Source: Protea cynaroides
Lineage: Eukaryota > Streptophyta > Magnoliopsida > Proteales > Proteaceae
Assembly: GCA_028583415.1 (NCBI GenBank)
Contig: CM053269.1
Coordinates: forward strand, 59,633,007 to 59,697,006
DNA length: 64,000 nucleotides
Direction of reading: 5' to 3'
The translations under genes and the position numbers were made by a program. The notes under the pieces were generated by a model. That model saw only the letters and a program-made list of their open reading frames with translations, searched no databases and had not been told where the DNA came from. This document shows, in pieces, positions 12,061 through 24,140 of this stretch; within the stretch, counting starts at the first letter, position 1, and each line of letters starts with the position of its first letter.

Positions 12061-12462
12061 GGAATGAGTAACGGACGGTGCAGATAAAGAAAACTAAGGC
12101 ATAAGGTCTCATCTTGAACGTCTCCTTCCTCCTACCTTCTCCAGCGTCCGATCGTCTCTTCGGAAGAAAAAATCCATCGATTCTCTCCTCCACGCGCGCC
12201 AAATACAAAGCGTTTCTGATTTCTCTCTCAGGTATGTTGTCTTAATCCTGGTGCTTCCTTTCTCTCTCTCTCCTTTCTTGTGTAGTCTCTCTGCAGTTTT
12301 CCCTCTCTTCTTCGCTCTTTGTTCATCTTTTTCTCCATGTCTTCATCAATCCGTTTCTTGCCGAAATTTGATTTCATGGCAGTGCTGGGATTGGGGTTTC
12401 TGCGCTTTCGAGAGCTAGGGTTTTTGGTTCCCTGATATTCCCGACCTAGGAATTTTCCGGTC

Positions 12463-14902
12463 ATGGCAGAAGGTCCGTCTAGTCCTGGTGGCGGAAGTCC
12501 TGGGAGTGGTGGTGATCAGAGTCCCCGTGCTAATGTTCGAGAGCAGGATAGGTTCCTGCCGATTGCGAATATAAGTCGGATCATGAAGAAAGCTCTCCCG
12601 GTCAACGGAAAAATTGCTAAGGATGCCAAGGAAACGATGCAAGAATGTGTCTCTGAGTTTATCAGTTTCGTTACCAGCGAGTACGGCATGAATAGTTATT
12701 CGTGATTAATTCATTGATTAGGTAGGGTTTCTTTTGATTATTTTTAATTTAATTGTTTTTTTCGGTGGTGCAGGGCAAGCGATAAGTGTCAGAGAGAGAA
12801 GAGAAAGACGGTTAATGGTGACGATCTGCTTTGGTCTATGGCAACGTTAGGGTTCGCAGATTATATTGATCCCCTTAAGGTGTATCTGAATAGGTACAGA
12901 GAGGTATTAGCCTACTTCTTTCTGCATCTTTTTTTGTTTTTATTTTTTCAATTTTCATCTAATGTGCTCCTGTGTTAGTTTATTCTTACATCGATCTCTC
13001 ATCGTATAAACTTTGTCTAGTTTGTTTGTTAAGTTTGAACTGACTAGTTGATCTTTCTTCTTGGTTGATTTTCGTGGATGGACGTTTTGGAGCAGATGGA
13101 GGTATTTATTCTCTTTCTTCGTTTCTTTTTAAGTTTTTTTTACTGATGTCAGACATCTTTTCCTTGTGTATTGTTTTATTTTCTTTTCTGGAATGTTTGC
13201 TCACCTCTTTGTCTTTAATGGTTTCTGATAGGGTGATGCCAAGGCATCCATGAAGGTTAGTGATAGAAGGGATGTTGGAGTTCAACCTGGTCAACCTGGC
13301 CCAAATCCTCAGGTAATAGATCCTCCACTTCAACTTTATCTCTTTATTTCCAGCCGTCCGTCAGCCTGCCTTTGTGGAACGATTTCTCATATAAATGCTT
13401 ACAATGGTGCCTTTACTCTGTATCTGGTAAATAAATTTCACAGATTGCTCCTCAAGGATCATCATTCATGCAGGAATCATTCACGCAGGACGTGAACTAT
13501 ATGAACTCTCAAGTAATGTTTTCACCTCTTTTTCTTTCCGTCTCTCATAATTCAGATCAACATACAGTTCTCCCTATTTCTAATTGAGGAGCTAATTTCA
13601 CAGATTGCTCCCCAGGGATCATCACAGATTGCTCCTCAGGGATCATCACAGATTGCTCCTCAGGGATCATTATTCACGCAGGACGTGAACTATATGAACC
13701 CTCAAGTAATGTTTTCACCTCTTTTTCTTTCCGTCTCTCATAATTCAAATCAACATACAGTTCTCCCTATTTCTAATTGAAGAGCTAAAAAATTATGGCG
13801 ATGGAACATTGGGATTGGGATTTTTTGAATTTATGATTATTTAGGGTGTAAGTCGGCCCAATTCTCATCCATTTAGACTTCGTGATAAAAAGTAAAACAT
13901 TTTAAGGGCATCGTACATGGGAAAATGCCAAGAGAAAGTTTCATTGAATTTATTTCTGTTTGTACTTTAACCTCCTGTATTACTTGTCGGTTCTGGGTAT
14001 GGGGGAAGCATTTGCTGTATGCGCTGTTATATGAAACACCTTCATGGACCCATTTGAGTGAACTGTTTATCTCAAAAAAACATTATGTATAAGTTGCTTA
14101 TTCAATGCAAATGTGGTTCTTAATATTTTGTTTGATATGTAATTTTCATATCCGTTCAACAGTTTAAATGACCACGGCAGCACTCAGTGGTTTGATGGCT
14201 GAAAGAAGAAGAAGGGAAAATTAGATGGTTGGCTACACAACTGAGATGAGAAGCAGAAACTGATATGTAGACAATAGAGGGATAGATGGTTCGTGCGATC
14301 AAATTTTAAAGCCAACATCAAATGGCCTGCTGTGGATAATACCTTCCGTTTGTAAATTACCTGTTAATTGTACTGCAGTAGTGGCTTTTTGGATGGTACT
14401 CACCACGAGTCAAAAATTTTAAAGCCAAAATCATATGGCCTGCTTTGGATTCTCTTACTTTTTAAATGTGAACATTTGCTCAACTAGACATGATCATTGG
14501 TAGAGTCGAAAAGATTTAGGTTTCATCCCAACTTTTGTTGCTCTTTTCTCGGTTTTGTTTAGATGATGCCTGATATCTATTTTCTAGTTTTGGATGTGGT
14601 AATTGATTTGTGTCTCCTCCCTCCCTCTGTTTGGATTTGGAAGCATATTCTTTAATCACTTTTATGATGTTGGTAACCCTAATTCATGGGGTGGATCCTA
14701 AAGTTTGTGGATTGGAATAATTGGCCCCCAATTCTTTGGCCAGATTCCATGAACTCTTGAGCTAGAATTATTTTAGAAACCCCATCCTCAATGGTCGTTA
14801 GACTAGCTTTTGGTAGTGCACCCATTTGAGTTTGTACGGATATCTTGTGTGCTGCAGTCACAGGGACAGCATCTTATGGTTCCTTTGCGAGGCACGGAAT
14901 AA
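12463..14902 (+). CDS. NF-YB: Nuclear transcription factor Y subunit B (NF-YB8/NF-YB10 type)
   Basis: Exons: 12463-12680, 12774-12903, a 6-nt micro-exon 13096-13101 (ATG GAG), 13232-13312, 13444-13512, 13604-13705 and 14858-14902 (TAA). Including all exons gives 216 residues. The histone-fold core is complete: REQDRFLPIANISRIMKKAL, the VNGKIAKDAKETMQECVSEF segment, then ASDKCQREKRKTVNGDDLLW and FADYIDPLKVYLNRYRE. NF-YB pairs with NF-YC and NF-YA to bind CCAAT boxes in the nucleus. The Ser/Gly-rich N-terminus and the ending QHLMVP.RGTE are typical of the NF-YB8/10 clade. Exons 13444-13512 and 13604-13705 are tandem duplicates, both phase 0, so either or both could be used; the second contains three IAPQGSSQ-like units. 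Confidence 0.94.
13436..13788 (+). repeat. Tandem duplication containing an NF-YB coding exon
   Basis: Unit 1 (about 13436-13594) and unit 2 (about 13595-13788) each hold TTTCACAG, then an exon starting ATTGCTCC and ending TATATGAAC(T/C)CTCAA, then a nearly identical 3' intron segment starting GTAATGTTTTCACC. The intronic parts differ by very few bases, so the duplication is recent. Unit 2 also carries a 24-bp internal triplication (IAPQGSSQ). Confidence 0.88.
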
Positions 14903-16622
14903 GGTGCCCCCTCCATTGTTGTCAAATCATGTTGAATTTGATAGCTGGATCTTATTTCGGGCATAGAATTTGAGTGCTATAATTTTTCTGATCCGAGCTG
15001 CGTTTTATAGGAGTTTTTCATTTCAAGTCGAGACTTGAGAAATCAGGTTAAGTCTTTGAAGTTTGTGTGTATTTGGGTGCTTCAAGTAGACTGACCCAAT
15101 GGAAGACTGACCCAATGGAAGACTGACATTTAAAAATTTATTATACTTTATATGCTGTTATTCTCATGCTGTATGGCGGATATTGTTCCCCGTTATTGAT
15201 TCTAGTTTTGTTTGTTTTGGTGGTGCCTTTATTGATTCTGCTTTATAATTTATGGTCGAAAAAACTGAACAATGTTTGACTGGAATGCTTCGCCTGCCAG
15301 CCTCCGAAGGTAAAAGTTTGGTGGGGTGGTTGATCTCCATGTAATGACAGTATGACACAGCCTCATGGATGGTATGTTCATACAACCTTACTTTGGTCAA
15401 TGCACCTTCTATGTAGTCTTTAATTTTTGGACTTTTGAGTAGAGGAGGGGGCGTGATGGAGAAAGAATTTATCAACGCATGGGTTTCCGGCCTTAGATGA
15501 GAATCCCTACAATAGTGGGGGGTGACAACATCTTAATTGCTAGTTCCTCCTCGCTTTTGGGATGGACAAAAAGTTTCGCCATTTTGTCATTTTATTGTCA
15601 TTTGTCAAAATTTGTGTTGATTGATATTTAACAGGGGTTGAAATTTGGATTCACCTGACATGACAAACTTAGGTGGATAGGCCACTTTCCCATCCTTTGC
15701 CCATTTTGGTTAGGTCATTTCAGGAATCCTGTTAATCTCGTGTATTTTTTTTTTACCTCAATCTAATGTACAGTAAACATGAATTTCACTGTTGTTTACT
15801 GTTTTATATGGAAACAAATGGTGAAGCAATGCATTTTCCCTTTGTTGTTGGGATTAGGAAGTTAAACCCTTTGAGCGGCGGTTAAAGATTTGGTATAGTT
15901 TTTTTATTTGTGAAATTATTATATTACCCTCAATCTAATGTTCAGTGAATCTGAACAAAAAAAATAGGGGTAAAAAGTTTGGTGGTCCAATGCACTTCAC
16001 TCTTTATAGAGATGAGGAAGATATCCCTTTGATATCTGAGGCACCTCGGAATTCTTTTAGGGATATGAACTCCGAAGCCCTAGATTCCCAGTAGAGTTAT
16101 CTCTACTAAAATCTAAGAGGTTCTCTCTTGTTCAGAAACCCTAGAAATGGGAATATGCAGAGGTCCAATTTGCTGTGCACTAGAAAAAATCTTGGAACTT
16201 GGAAGTTTCAATGTCGTGTGCATTGACTCTAAATGGCGCACAAAAACAGTGGGGAAGGGGAGGGAAGAGAGGGGGGTGGGACTGAGAAGCCCACGTTGGG
16301 AGCGAGTGTGGGGACAGAGGGTAGGGGTAAACTTGGAAATTAGAAATTGAGGTATACCAAGTCTAGTTGTAAAAAATATGAGGAATTAAGAAAATTTATT
16401 TATCAAACAATGGTATCTCAAATCTAGTTTCATAAAAAAAATGGATAACGCAACTGTAAATTACCTCAAAAGGAATGATGAAATAATGATGAACTTAACT
16501 GTAAATTACCTGAATGATGAAACAATGATGAATTTAATCATTTTATGTCTCTCAAACACAGTCTGAGAATCTTCTTGATCGCTTTACACAATTTCCCATT
16601 CTTATTGTGCCTAATTATTTTA
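14903..16622. other. NF-YB 3' UTR and intergenic DNA
   Basis: It begins with the presumed NF-YB 3' UTR. A 19-bp tandem GACCCAATGGAAGACT repeat lies around 15091-15127. Two similar stretches near 15750-15800 and 15925-15960 share CCTCAATCTAATGT.CAGT. No coding potential was recognised. Confidence 0.45.
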
Positions 16623-16927
16623 GGTTGGATTTGATATGCAGTTTTAAAAATTCATTCTTAGGATGTAGAATGCAGAATGCATTCCTAGGATGTCTAATGA
16701 TAATGGGCTAAAGAGTGATGCTTCTTTCTTATGGGCTAAAGAGTGGCTAAAGAGTGGCTAAAGAATGATGCATCTTTTTTATGGGCTAAAGAGTCTATTC
16801 CAGAATAGGCTGCAATCTCACACATTCCTATGATCTAAGAACGAGAATAGAAACTAAAACATTGTTTTTGTCATCTCATAATATGTTCGACCTATAATGC
16901 ATTCCAAGAATGAATATCAAGTCAACC
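16623..16927. mobile_element. PIF/Harbinger-like MITE with TTA target-site duplication (305 bp)
   Basis: The element begins GGTTGGATTTGATATGC and ends with the inverse of GGTTGACTTGATATTC. It is flanked on both sides by TTA (16620-16622 and 16928-16930), the target size and sequence expected for PIF/Harbinger. Internally, GGGCTAAAGAGTG words repeat several times near 16706-16793. It has no open frame. Confidence 0.72.
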
Positions 16928-17471
16928 TTAAAATTTCATTTACATACACTTGTGCACAGCAAAGATGTCAAAGTTTTTGGCTCAATTGCTATGAAATCAC
17001 GAAACTAGAAATATCTTCTCTTTAGGTTCAAGTAATTGGGATTGGATCGATCGAATTAGTCATTGACCGATTCAAGGATTTTAGTTGATTTTAAGTCATT
17101 TATGTCTGATTCTTACCAATTTGGATAGGATTGGAATCGGACTGGAACTAGTAGAAACTGATTTAAGTGTTGATTCCTCTCTCTTGAAGTGTCATTTCAT
17201 TTCCTATAAGAAGAAATTAACTTATAAATTGAACATGAAGATTCATAATATCTTTTCTTAGGCTCCATTTGTTTCCATATAAAACTGTGAAGTTGTCAAA
17301 ATTTTCATGTAGAACAGGATTTTCCACTGTTTGTTTTAATACCAAAAAAAAAAAAAAAAAAGTAAGAAAATTTTATATGGAGAAATATTTTTATGAAAAA
17401 AAAATTACAACAAAACAAACAAGATTTTAAGGGAAAATATTGTATAACTTTGGTGTATCAATCATTTTGCT

Positions 17472-17475
<4 letters not shown>

Positions 17476-17531
<56 letters not shown>
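17476..17531. repeat. (CT)n(AT)n compound microsatellite
   Basis: TCTCTCTC runs into a long TATATA tract and breaks into AACACC near 17531. It is intergenic. Confidence 0.85.
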
Positions 17532-17532
<1 letters not shown>

Positions 17533-20500
17533 CACCTCTGTCTGTCTATTAAATTTTTTTTTTCGGTGCAATGTATTTAGAATATATAATAATCTTTTGA
17601 TTGTCCATTATTTTATTTTTAAAAGTTCTTTAAACATGGTGGATTCATGTGGGCACTTAGGTATTCCACATGGTGGATCCTGTGGGGCTGAAAATGCATG
17701 AAAAAAAATTCAAACCATCAAAACAATGCACAATACTATTGAGGAATTTAAAACATTTTCTAGATATCCAAACAAAATAATTTCATTGGTGCACCATTTT
17801 CAATCCTTGAGCTGGTTTCCAAGAATCCCTAGAGATAGAATCACCTGAATGAAGCAACTTCTTACACAAAATGATTTTATGATTCTTTTCGTCGCAATCT
17901 TCCAATTCCATCAACCTCTTTACACTTTCCTTTTCTTGGTTTGCCCTGATGCCTTAGTACATGTTATACTATAGGGTTTTAATACTTGACATTGACTGGT
18001 GTTAAGGCCCACTTGACACTGATTTCTTTTGGCACATTCTCATTGGGTCATCATGGAAACCACAATATATATTATGTATATTTAGTATTTGGGTCAGGAA
18101 AGGTGAGGGATTTTGCACTGATCCGACGGACACCGACCACCACTTGTTAACACCAAATTGGTGTAAAAAAGAAAATCCCAATAATATCAGGGCAATACAT
18201 GCATCATCCACAATGGAATTGGGGGGAAAAATGAAGTACATATTTCCCGCATGTACGTCTATCTTTATCTCTCTCTTCCTTGAAATCTGAACATCTTCTT
18301 TATCCACCAAGTGATTGGGTATACGGTACGAATTCTTCTTGTTACCTTCTATTTTTTCATTAACATATAAGAATTGAATATACCCGACTAACATATAGAT
18401 CCTTGAATTAATGGTTACTAAATATTCTACTTTTGCTGGAGCCTAGAGGGACTGGTCAGGTGAGTAACCTACAAATACAAATCATCCTACGAAGGCTATC
18501 GATATCACCTTCCTATGATGTATAAAATGATCAGATATTTACAAAAGAACCACCTGCGGCCCTCACCGCCCCCCTCTCCCCTCCCCCCAAAAGCTCGACG
18601 TGGCATGTGAGGTGCACGTGCACCAGCCCTTATAGCACGTGCATCACAAGCGAAGAGGGTTGTGTCTCTACCATCAAAAGCTCCGCGAAAGCGATCCGCA
18701 AGAATCCTTGCAAATCCAAAAAACAACGGTGGGCAGACCCTAAACCCACGACGTGACCATCATTTGGTGTCAGCCCCACAAGCTCACCAATTTACTACAA
18801 TTACACAACCCTCTAATCACGCAGGGCAAACGACAATTGGACAAGCACAAGAACTATTGAATCTTGAATTTGAGGATTGCTCCAATGCTTAAGTTAAATT
18901 CAGACGATAATAATCAATGTAAAAGTGACAAGTCGTAGAAAGAGAGTGACCTTCCTCTTCGACGGTTCTTGCGGTTGTTTCGCTCTATTATGTAGTTTGT
19001 ATGCCTTCGGCAAAGTAATAGACAGATTTGCCCCTAAACAGTGAATTATCTACTTTATGACACGGATGATCAATCATCCGCATATCGAGGTGACATGATT
19101 GTCAATAATTATACTGACTGGTTGAAATCTGAAAGGAGGAAAGCTTAGATGTAAATATTTTTACGCCTCTCATGTCGGTATAAGAAAATCTAGTAATTGT
19201 CGTCTATTGTATCTGTTGTACATATATATTAATACATCAATATATACATACAATAAACTACATCTACTGAATTTCTCATACCATACCACGGGAGATGAAA
19301 AGATTAAAATCCAAAAAACCATCGGCTACTCATCATGGGCGCATTCACCAGTTTTCTGTCTCCGGTCTACTGACGGACCTATGGCTTTATGTGATGCCAA
19401 AATTATTAGCTGCAAAACTGTATAGAGCCAACTCATACCCTCTGCGGATCCAGCTCACACCACCACCGCCACCCTTCCACGGCCAATCCTGCAAGGGTTA
19501 CCCTCTTTTCCTTTTTGGGTCAAGTCAAACTGTTCTATTTTTTTTAAATGACTAAATTACCCCTTCCCTATACAGCTGGCCACGTTACCTGCACCCACTC
19601 AAAACCGCACTGAATATTCACGGAAGATAGAGAAAGAGAAAGTGCATATCTCAGATGATTTTTCACGTGCCCAAAGTACATTGAACCCTATCCCTCCTGT
19701 CGTCTTTCATTCCTTATTAACTCCGTTTAATGATCCACTTAGAGCGGTAAACGGCGTTCAGATTATTTAACGGCGAAGTTGATCTACTAACGACCATAGA
19801 TCGAGCATCACGCATGATGATAACACCCTATCAACCACTTGATTGGAATCTTGTAACTTACAATCCATCCACACTTTTTTTTTTTTGTAAGATCTCCCTA
19901 TGCAGTTATCTTAGTTGGCAAGGACTAATACCTCATAATTAAAAGACCACTGATTTTTCCAACAAATAAATATACAGTTAGCTAGTATTTGTCTTTATAA
20001 AAACACATTGGGCTTATAGTTTCATGTTGATACCCTCCATGGGATCTCTTCCTATCTATATTCAGTGGGTCCCATACTTAAAAAGATAACCTTAGAGTGA
20101 ACGTATCACCAATTATACCTTATTACTAAGACCGGTATTCTATGTAGTGACTACTAGTGGTAGTGAGGATCCTGACCATTTAAAATGTATCGAGATAGGT
20201 GCCGATGCACTTTGAACGATCAAGATTCTTAATATCACTTGGCAATCACTACATAGGATCTTTTTCCTTATAACTGAGGGGGTAAGAAATATACCATCTA
20301 TTGAAATCTTTGAATATGAGTATAATTGGATTTACAATGCTATATGTATTCTTCATGAAATTAAATCACCATTAATATAATATGGGACTCACCCTTAGAT
20401 TATTAATTTAGTGTGGGACTCACCCTTAGATTGTGAGACCTATTAAATATTAACGACAATGAAATCCAAAAAAAAAAAATACAACTACATACAAGAGTAA

Positions 20501-21141
20501 AGACGAGCAGTACTACTAGAGGGAGAGAGATCGTCCGGCGGTTACAGTTGGCGGATATGAATTTAAAAAAGAAAAAAGAAAAAAAGAAAGTAAATTATGG
20601 TCCATCCACTAGAGAGAGTGGGACCCATTAACACTGAACCGTTCATATATATCATCATTATTACCATTAAGCATAGCCACGTGATGTATAATCATATTAT
20701 TTATAGTAGAAAATAATATATACGTGTGTATCTCCTATTGGTCGTGATGCCGAATTACGTTACAAGCTCTCTCTGTCAGTGTGTACTCTCCTGATCAGAC
20801 TCTGATAGAGTTTCAGTCCAGATTTGGTCTTTGGACCACCTCGTCCAACCAGAAAGGGAAAGAGGAGAGAGAGAGACCGTGGGAATCTCAACATACACTG
20901 AAACCGAAACCCTTCCTCTCTGTCAATGTACGTTTATACCCTTGGTCAGTGGGCGCCCACAGAATGACACAACTCTGGACTCTGGTTTTCTGCACTGCAA
21001 CTAACTGATAGAATCCACGTTTTATACGCCGTTTTGTCTCTCCCTTCAACGTATCAAACGGTAACACCGTCAATTTCGCTACCATGTTATAGATCAGATC
21101 TAAGCCGTCCAATGTGAAATACATGGAAACACTTCCAATAG
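17532..21141. other. Intergenic DNA upstream of the RRM gene, no gene recognised
   Basis: I read both strands and found no family motif. Minor structure: a doubled GTGTGGGACTCACCCTTAGATT-like phrase around 20382-20428, and a run of A near 20467. Open frames (for example around 18002-18394 minus and 18505-18892) lack recognisable motifs. Confidence 0.45.
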
Positions 21142-21301
21142 TAATGGTAGTTGTTCAGTACAATAAGACTGTCAACAGCATGATACGGATGCCCGGCAGA
21201 AGAGAAAAAGAGGAACAGGAGGGAACGCAGGAGAAGATTTGAATACTATTAATGATAGTTGTTCAGTACAATAAGACTCTCAACAGCATGATACGGATGC
21301 A
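21142..21301. repeat. ~50-bp duplicated block upstream of the RRM gene
   Basis: AATGGTAGTTGTTCAGTACA and its continuation to GCATGATACGGATGC occurs at about 21142-21191, and again with few changes at about 21252-21301. It lies 370-530 bp before the start codon, so it may duplicate promoter elements. Confidence 0.7.
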
Positions 21302-21673
21302 GAGAGAGAAAAAGAGAATCTTAAAAAAGCGGAAGGCTTGAGGGTCGCAGACCACGTTACTGGTTAAGCGTAGTCTATCTGTCCGCCTGTCTGTCGCTGT
21401 GTGTTGTCTGCTTATTTTATTTCTTTCTCGAGCTGTAAACACCTTCGCTAGAATCGCTACATCCCTCCCTCACCTTTGCAAATCACATCATATATCCCTT
21501 CTATAGTTTCTTCGATTTCCGCTTCTCTATCACTTCTCTTACTTTTTCATTCGTCTGGTTTTTGCAATTACTAGGGAAGCTATGGAATTGGAGTAGCGGA
21601 AGAAGAAGAAGATTTTGTGATCGTAACAACGGAGGGTGGTTTCGAAGATTTTAGGTTTTGGAAGAGGAAGACA

Positions 21674-22909
21674 ATGACGATGAGTAACAATAGCAACAAC
21701 TACAACAACCACAGCAATAATATGGGGCAGTTTGGAGATACGACACTGACGAAGGTGTTTGTAGGAGGACTGGCATGGGAGACACAGAAGGAAACCCTAA
21801 GAGAGCACTTCGAGAAGTACGGCGAGATCTTGGAGGCCGTCATCATCTCCGACAAGGTTACCGGCCGGTCCAAGGGCTATGGATTCGTACGTTTAATCTG
21901 TTCAAACTCTTGCATTCAATGATCGGATCTGTTATCTCATATCTGTGATTGTTTTCTGATTTTTTTTTTTCTAATGATTTTATGATGGAATTGAGGAGAT
22001 TTTGGTTTTCTTCTTGTAGGTGACGTTCAAGGAGGCTGAAGCGGCGAAGAAAGCATGCGAGGACGCGACACCGGTGATCAACGGGCGGCGAGCCAACTGC
22101 AACTTGGCATCGCTTGGGGCTCGGCGCCCCAGGTCTACATCGTCTTATCCCATTCCTCAAGGATCGCACAGCAGCAGCAGCAGCAGCAGCAACAACAAGG
22201 TTCAGTCACTATCCTTTTCCAATCTCTTCACTATTATTTACGGTAATGCCATTCTCAGATTTCCATTTTTCCATTTTAATGATGATGATGATGATGATGG
22301 TAAATATAGGATCTAACGCTGGAGCGAGACCCACGTCATCGACACCTGCAACTCAAGTGCAGTGGTACTACCCAGCTGGTACACCAGCTTCTCCCTACCA
22401 CCATCATCATCATGCCGTTCCTTACTACGGGTAACTGCAAAAACAATCCCTAGATCTCGATTTAACGGTTGGTATCAAAAGATCAAAGCGTAACATTTCA
22501 ACGTTTTCTTTCCTCAGGTACTCTCCCGCTTACATCGCCGCTGATTATGGTTACAACCCGGTAAGTAAATTCAATCAAGGGTGGGCCATGGTTGATGAGT
22601 CCACGTGGCTATTTACAGAAATTATAGTTCTAAGATGACGTGGCTAAATAATGCATGGGGTTTTAGCAGCAGAAACTAAGCTACACGGGAGGTTCGTACG
22701 TGAACGGGGGTCACTACTCGCAGGTGTATCCAGGAGGCCAAGGGATGATGCCGGTGTATCCGTACTACCACTTCTCGCAGACAATGGGAGTACCAGCTCA
22801 CATGTACCCTCCTACAACAGCGGGGCCCATCACTACCGTCCCTACTCTCATCTCCAAGCCACCCACCATGGCTCCTAATGCAGGTATTTTTAATAAAATG
22901 CCCTGCTGA
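21674..22909 (+). CDS. Single-RRM RNA-binding protein (plant RBP-like family)
   Basis: Exons: 21674-21886, 22020-22199, 22310-22430, 22518-22560 and 22670-22883. The gene either reads through to a TGA at 22907-22909 or splices to a short last exon at 24127-24140 (TAA). The RRM has RNP2 (KVFVGGLAW) and RNP1 (KGYGFVTF), followed by the family hallmark NGRRANCNLASLGARRPR. The low-complexity C-terminal half has QWYYPAG, His runs, GYSPAYIA, and YTGGSYVNGGHYSQVYPGG. It probably binds mRNA. I chose ATG 21674 (MTMSNNSN) because it is the first in-frame ATG before the RRM. Oddity: exon 2 ends in phase 0 while the conserved frame of exon 3 needs phase 1, so the frames of the RRM and the C-terminal half do not join. 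A (CAG)n/(AGC)n run sits at the break. Confidence 0.85.
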
Positions 22910-24049
22910 TGTTCTGATCTGGGCTCTGTTTGGATGCGAGAATAGTATAGGATGAAATTAGAGAACTTAATTTCTGGGTTAGGGTTGGCTGGAGTATACT
23001 TAATTGTTGTGTAGCTGATATATACAAACAGTTTGTTTGGCTGTGGAATAGGTACAGAGAAGCAAGGAAGGGTTTTAGAAAAGGAGGTCCAAAATTCATG
23101 AGAAACTTGAAAATAACAAAAAGGAAAACAGGAGGCTGATGTTGCTGTTCAAGGGATTCATTCCTCTCTCCATTATTATTATTATTATAATAATAATAAT
23201 AATAAATTTTTATTTTTTTTTGGGTTAAATTCGTAAATTTAGGGGTTTCTTTTTCTTTTTTTTTAATTTATTTATAAGAAAGATTCATTCATTCTGTCTA
23301 ACCTGTATCTCATCTCATCAATTCTCACCTAGAGATACAACCTCCCTAAGAAGCTCAGATCTGTCTGTTTACCTCTTATATTTTATGGTAAAAGCATGTA
23401 CTGGCTACATTCAAATGAATAGAACCTGCCTCCCTTCTCCTCAAATAAGAATCTCTCTTTTTCTCTCTCTAGAAAATCATTCGAAGTGTGTAATTAATGT
23501 GCATTCAGATGTATGACTCCTTTATTTATTTGTTTATTAATATCTTGATTAGAAAAAGAAAATGAAAGGGCTCTCTGACCATCGTGATGGCATGACAGAG
23601 TTACTTACTGGGGCTCCATTAATACTTAAGGATGAATAATAAAGAGGTACCAATAATTTGGTGTGACCAGCCGGCATGCATGCATGCAGCTCTCATGTAA
23701 TTCACATCAATACCCTCCTAGTCTCTCACATGTTCTTTGCATCAGCAATAACAGGAGTGAGAAGATGGCCATAATTAGAGAAAATGGTAGACCGAAATCT
23801 TAAAGAATATGAGGTTGATGAAATATTGTAATGGTTAAAGCCTACAAATTAATTTCCACACCTCTGCCCTGATCTTTCTCATCATTTTTAAGCTTTATGA
23901 TTCATAGAGCATTCTAGAATTAGGCAAGAAAAGTATAGCATGTATGATCAACACAAAGATAACTTTTTAAACTACACCTCAGTTTCAGAGTCTCTGCAAC
24001 TAACCCTAACCTTGTACGGATTTATTTTATTGTCCGAATCTCAGAGGCA

Positions 24050-24051
<2 letters not shown>

Positions 24052-24098
<47 letters not shown>
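24052..24098. repeat. (GA)n microsatellite
   Basis: About 23 GA dinucleotides lie just before a candidate 3' splice site (TTGCAG at 24121-24126) for the last exon of the RRM gene. Confidence 0.92.
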
Positions 24099-24101
<3 letters not shown>

Positions 24102-24140
24102 CAGCTAACATGAACTTTGGTTGCAGACAGTGACAGATAA

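Noticed and set aside
13604..13675. Resemblance between the NF-YB octapeptide IAPQGSSQ and the PWWP octapeptide APQGIEDM
   Set aside because: They share only APQG, and the DNA around it differs. Two independent 24-bp repeats with a four-residue overlap are most simply coincidence.
18002..18892. Open frames of 70-130 codons on both strands
   Set aside because: No splice structure, domain or codon pattern supports them; one is rich in Arg/Gly from GC-rich low-complexity DNA.
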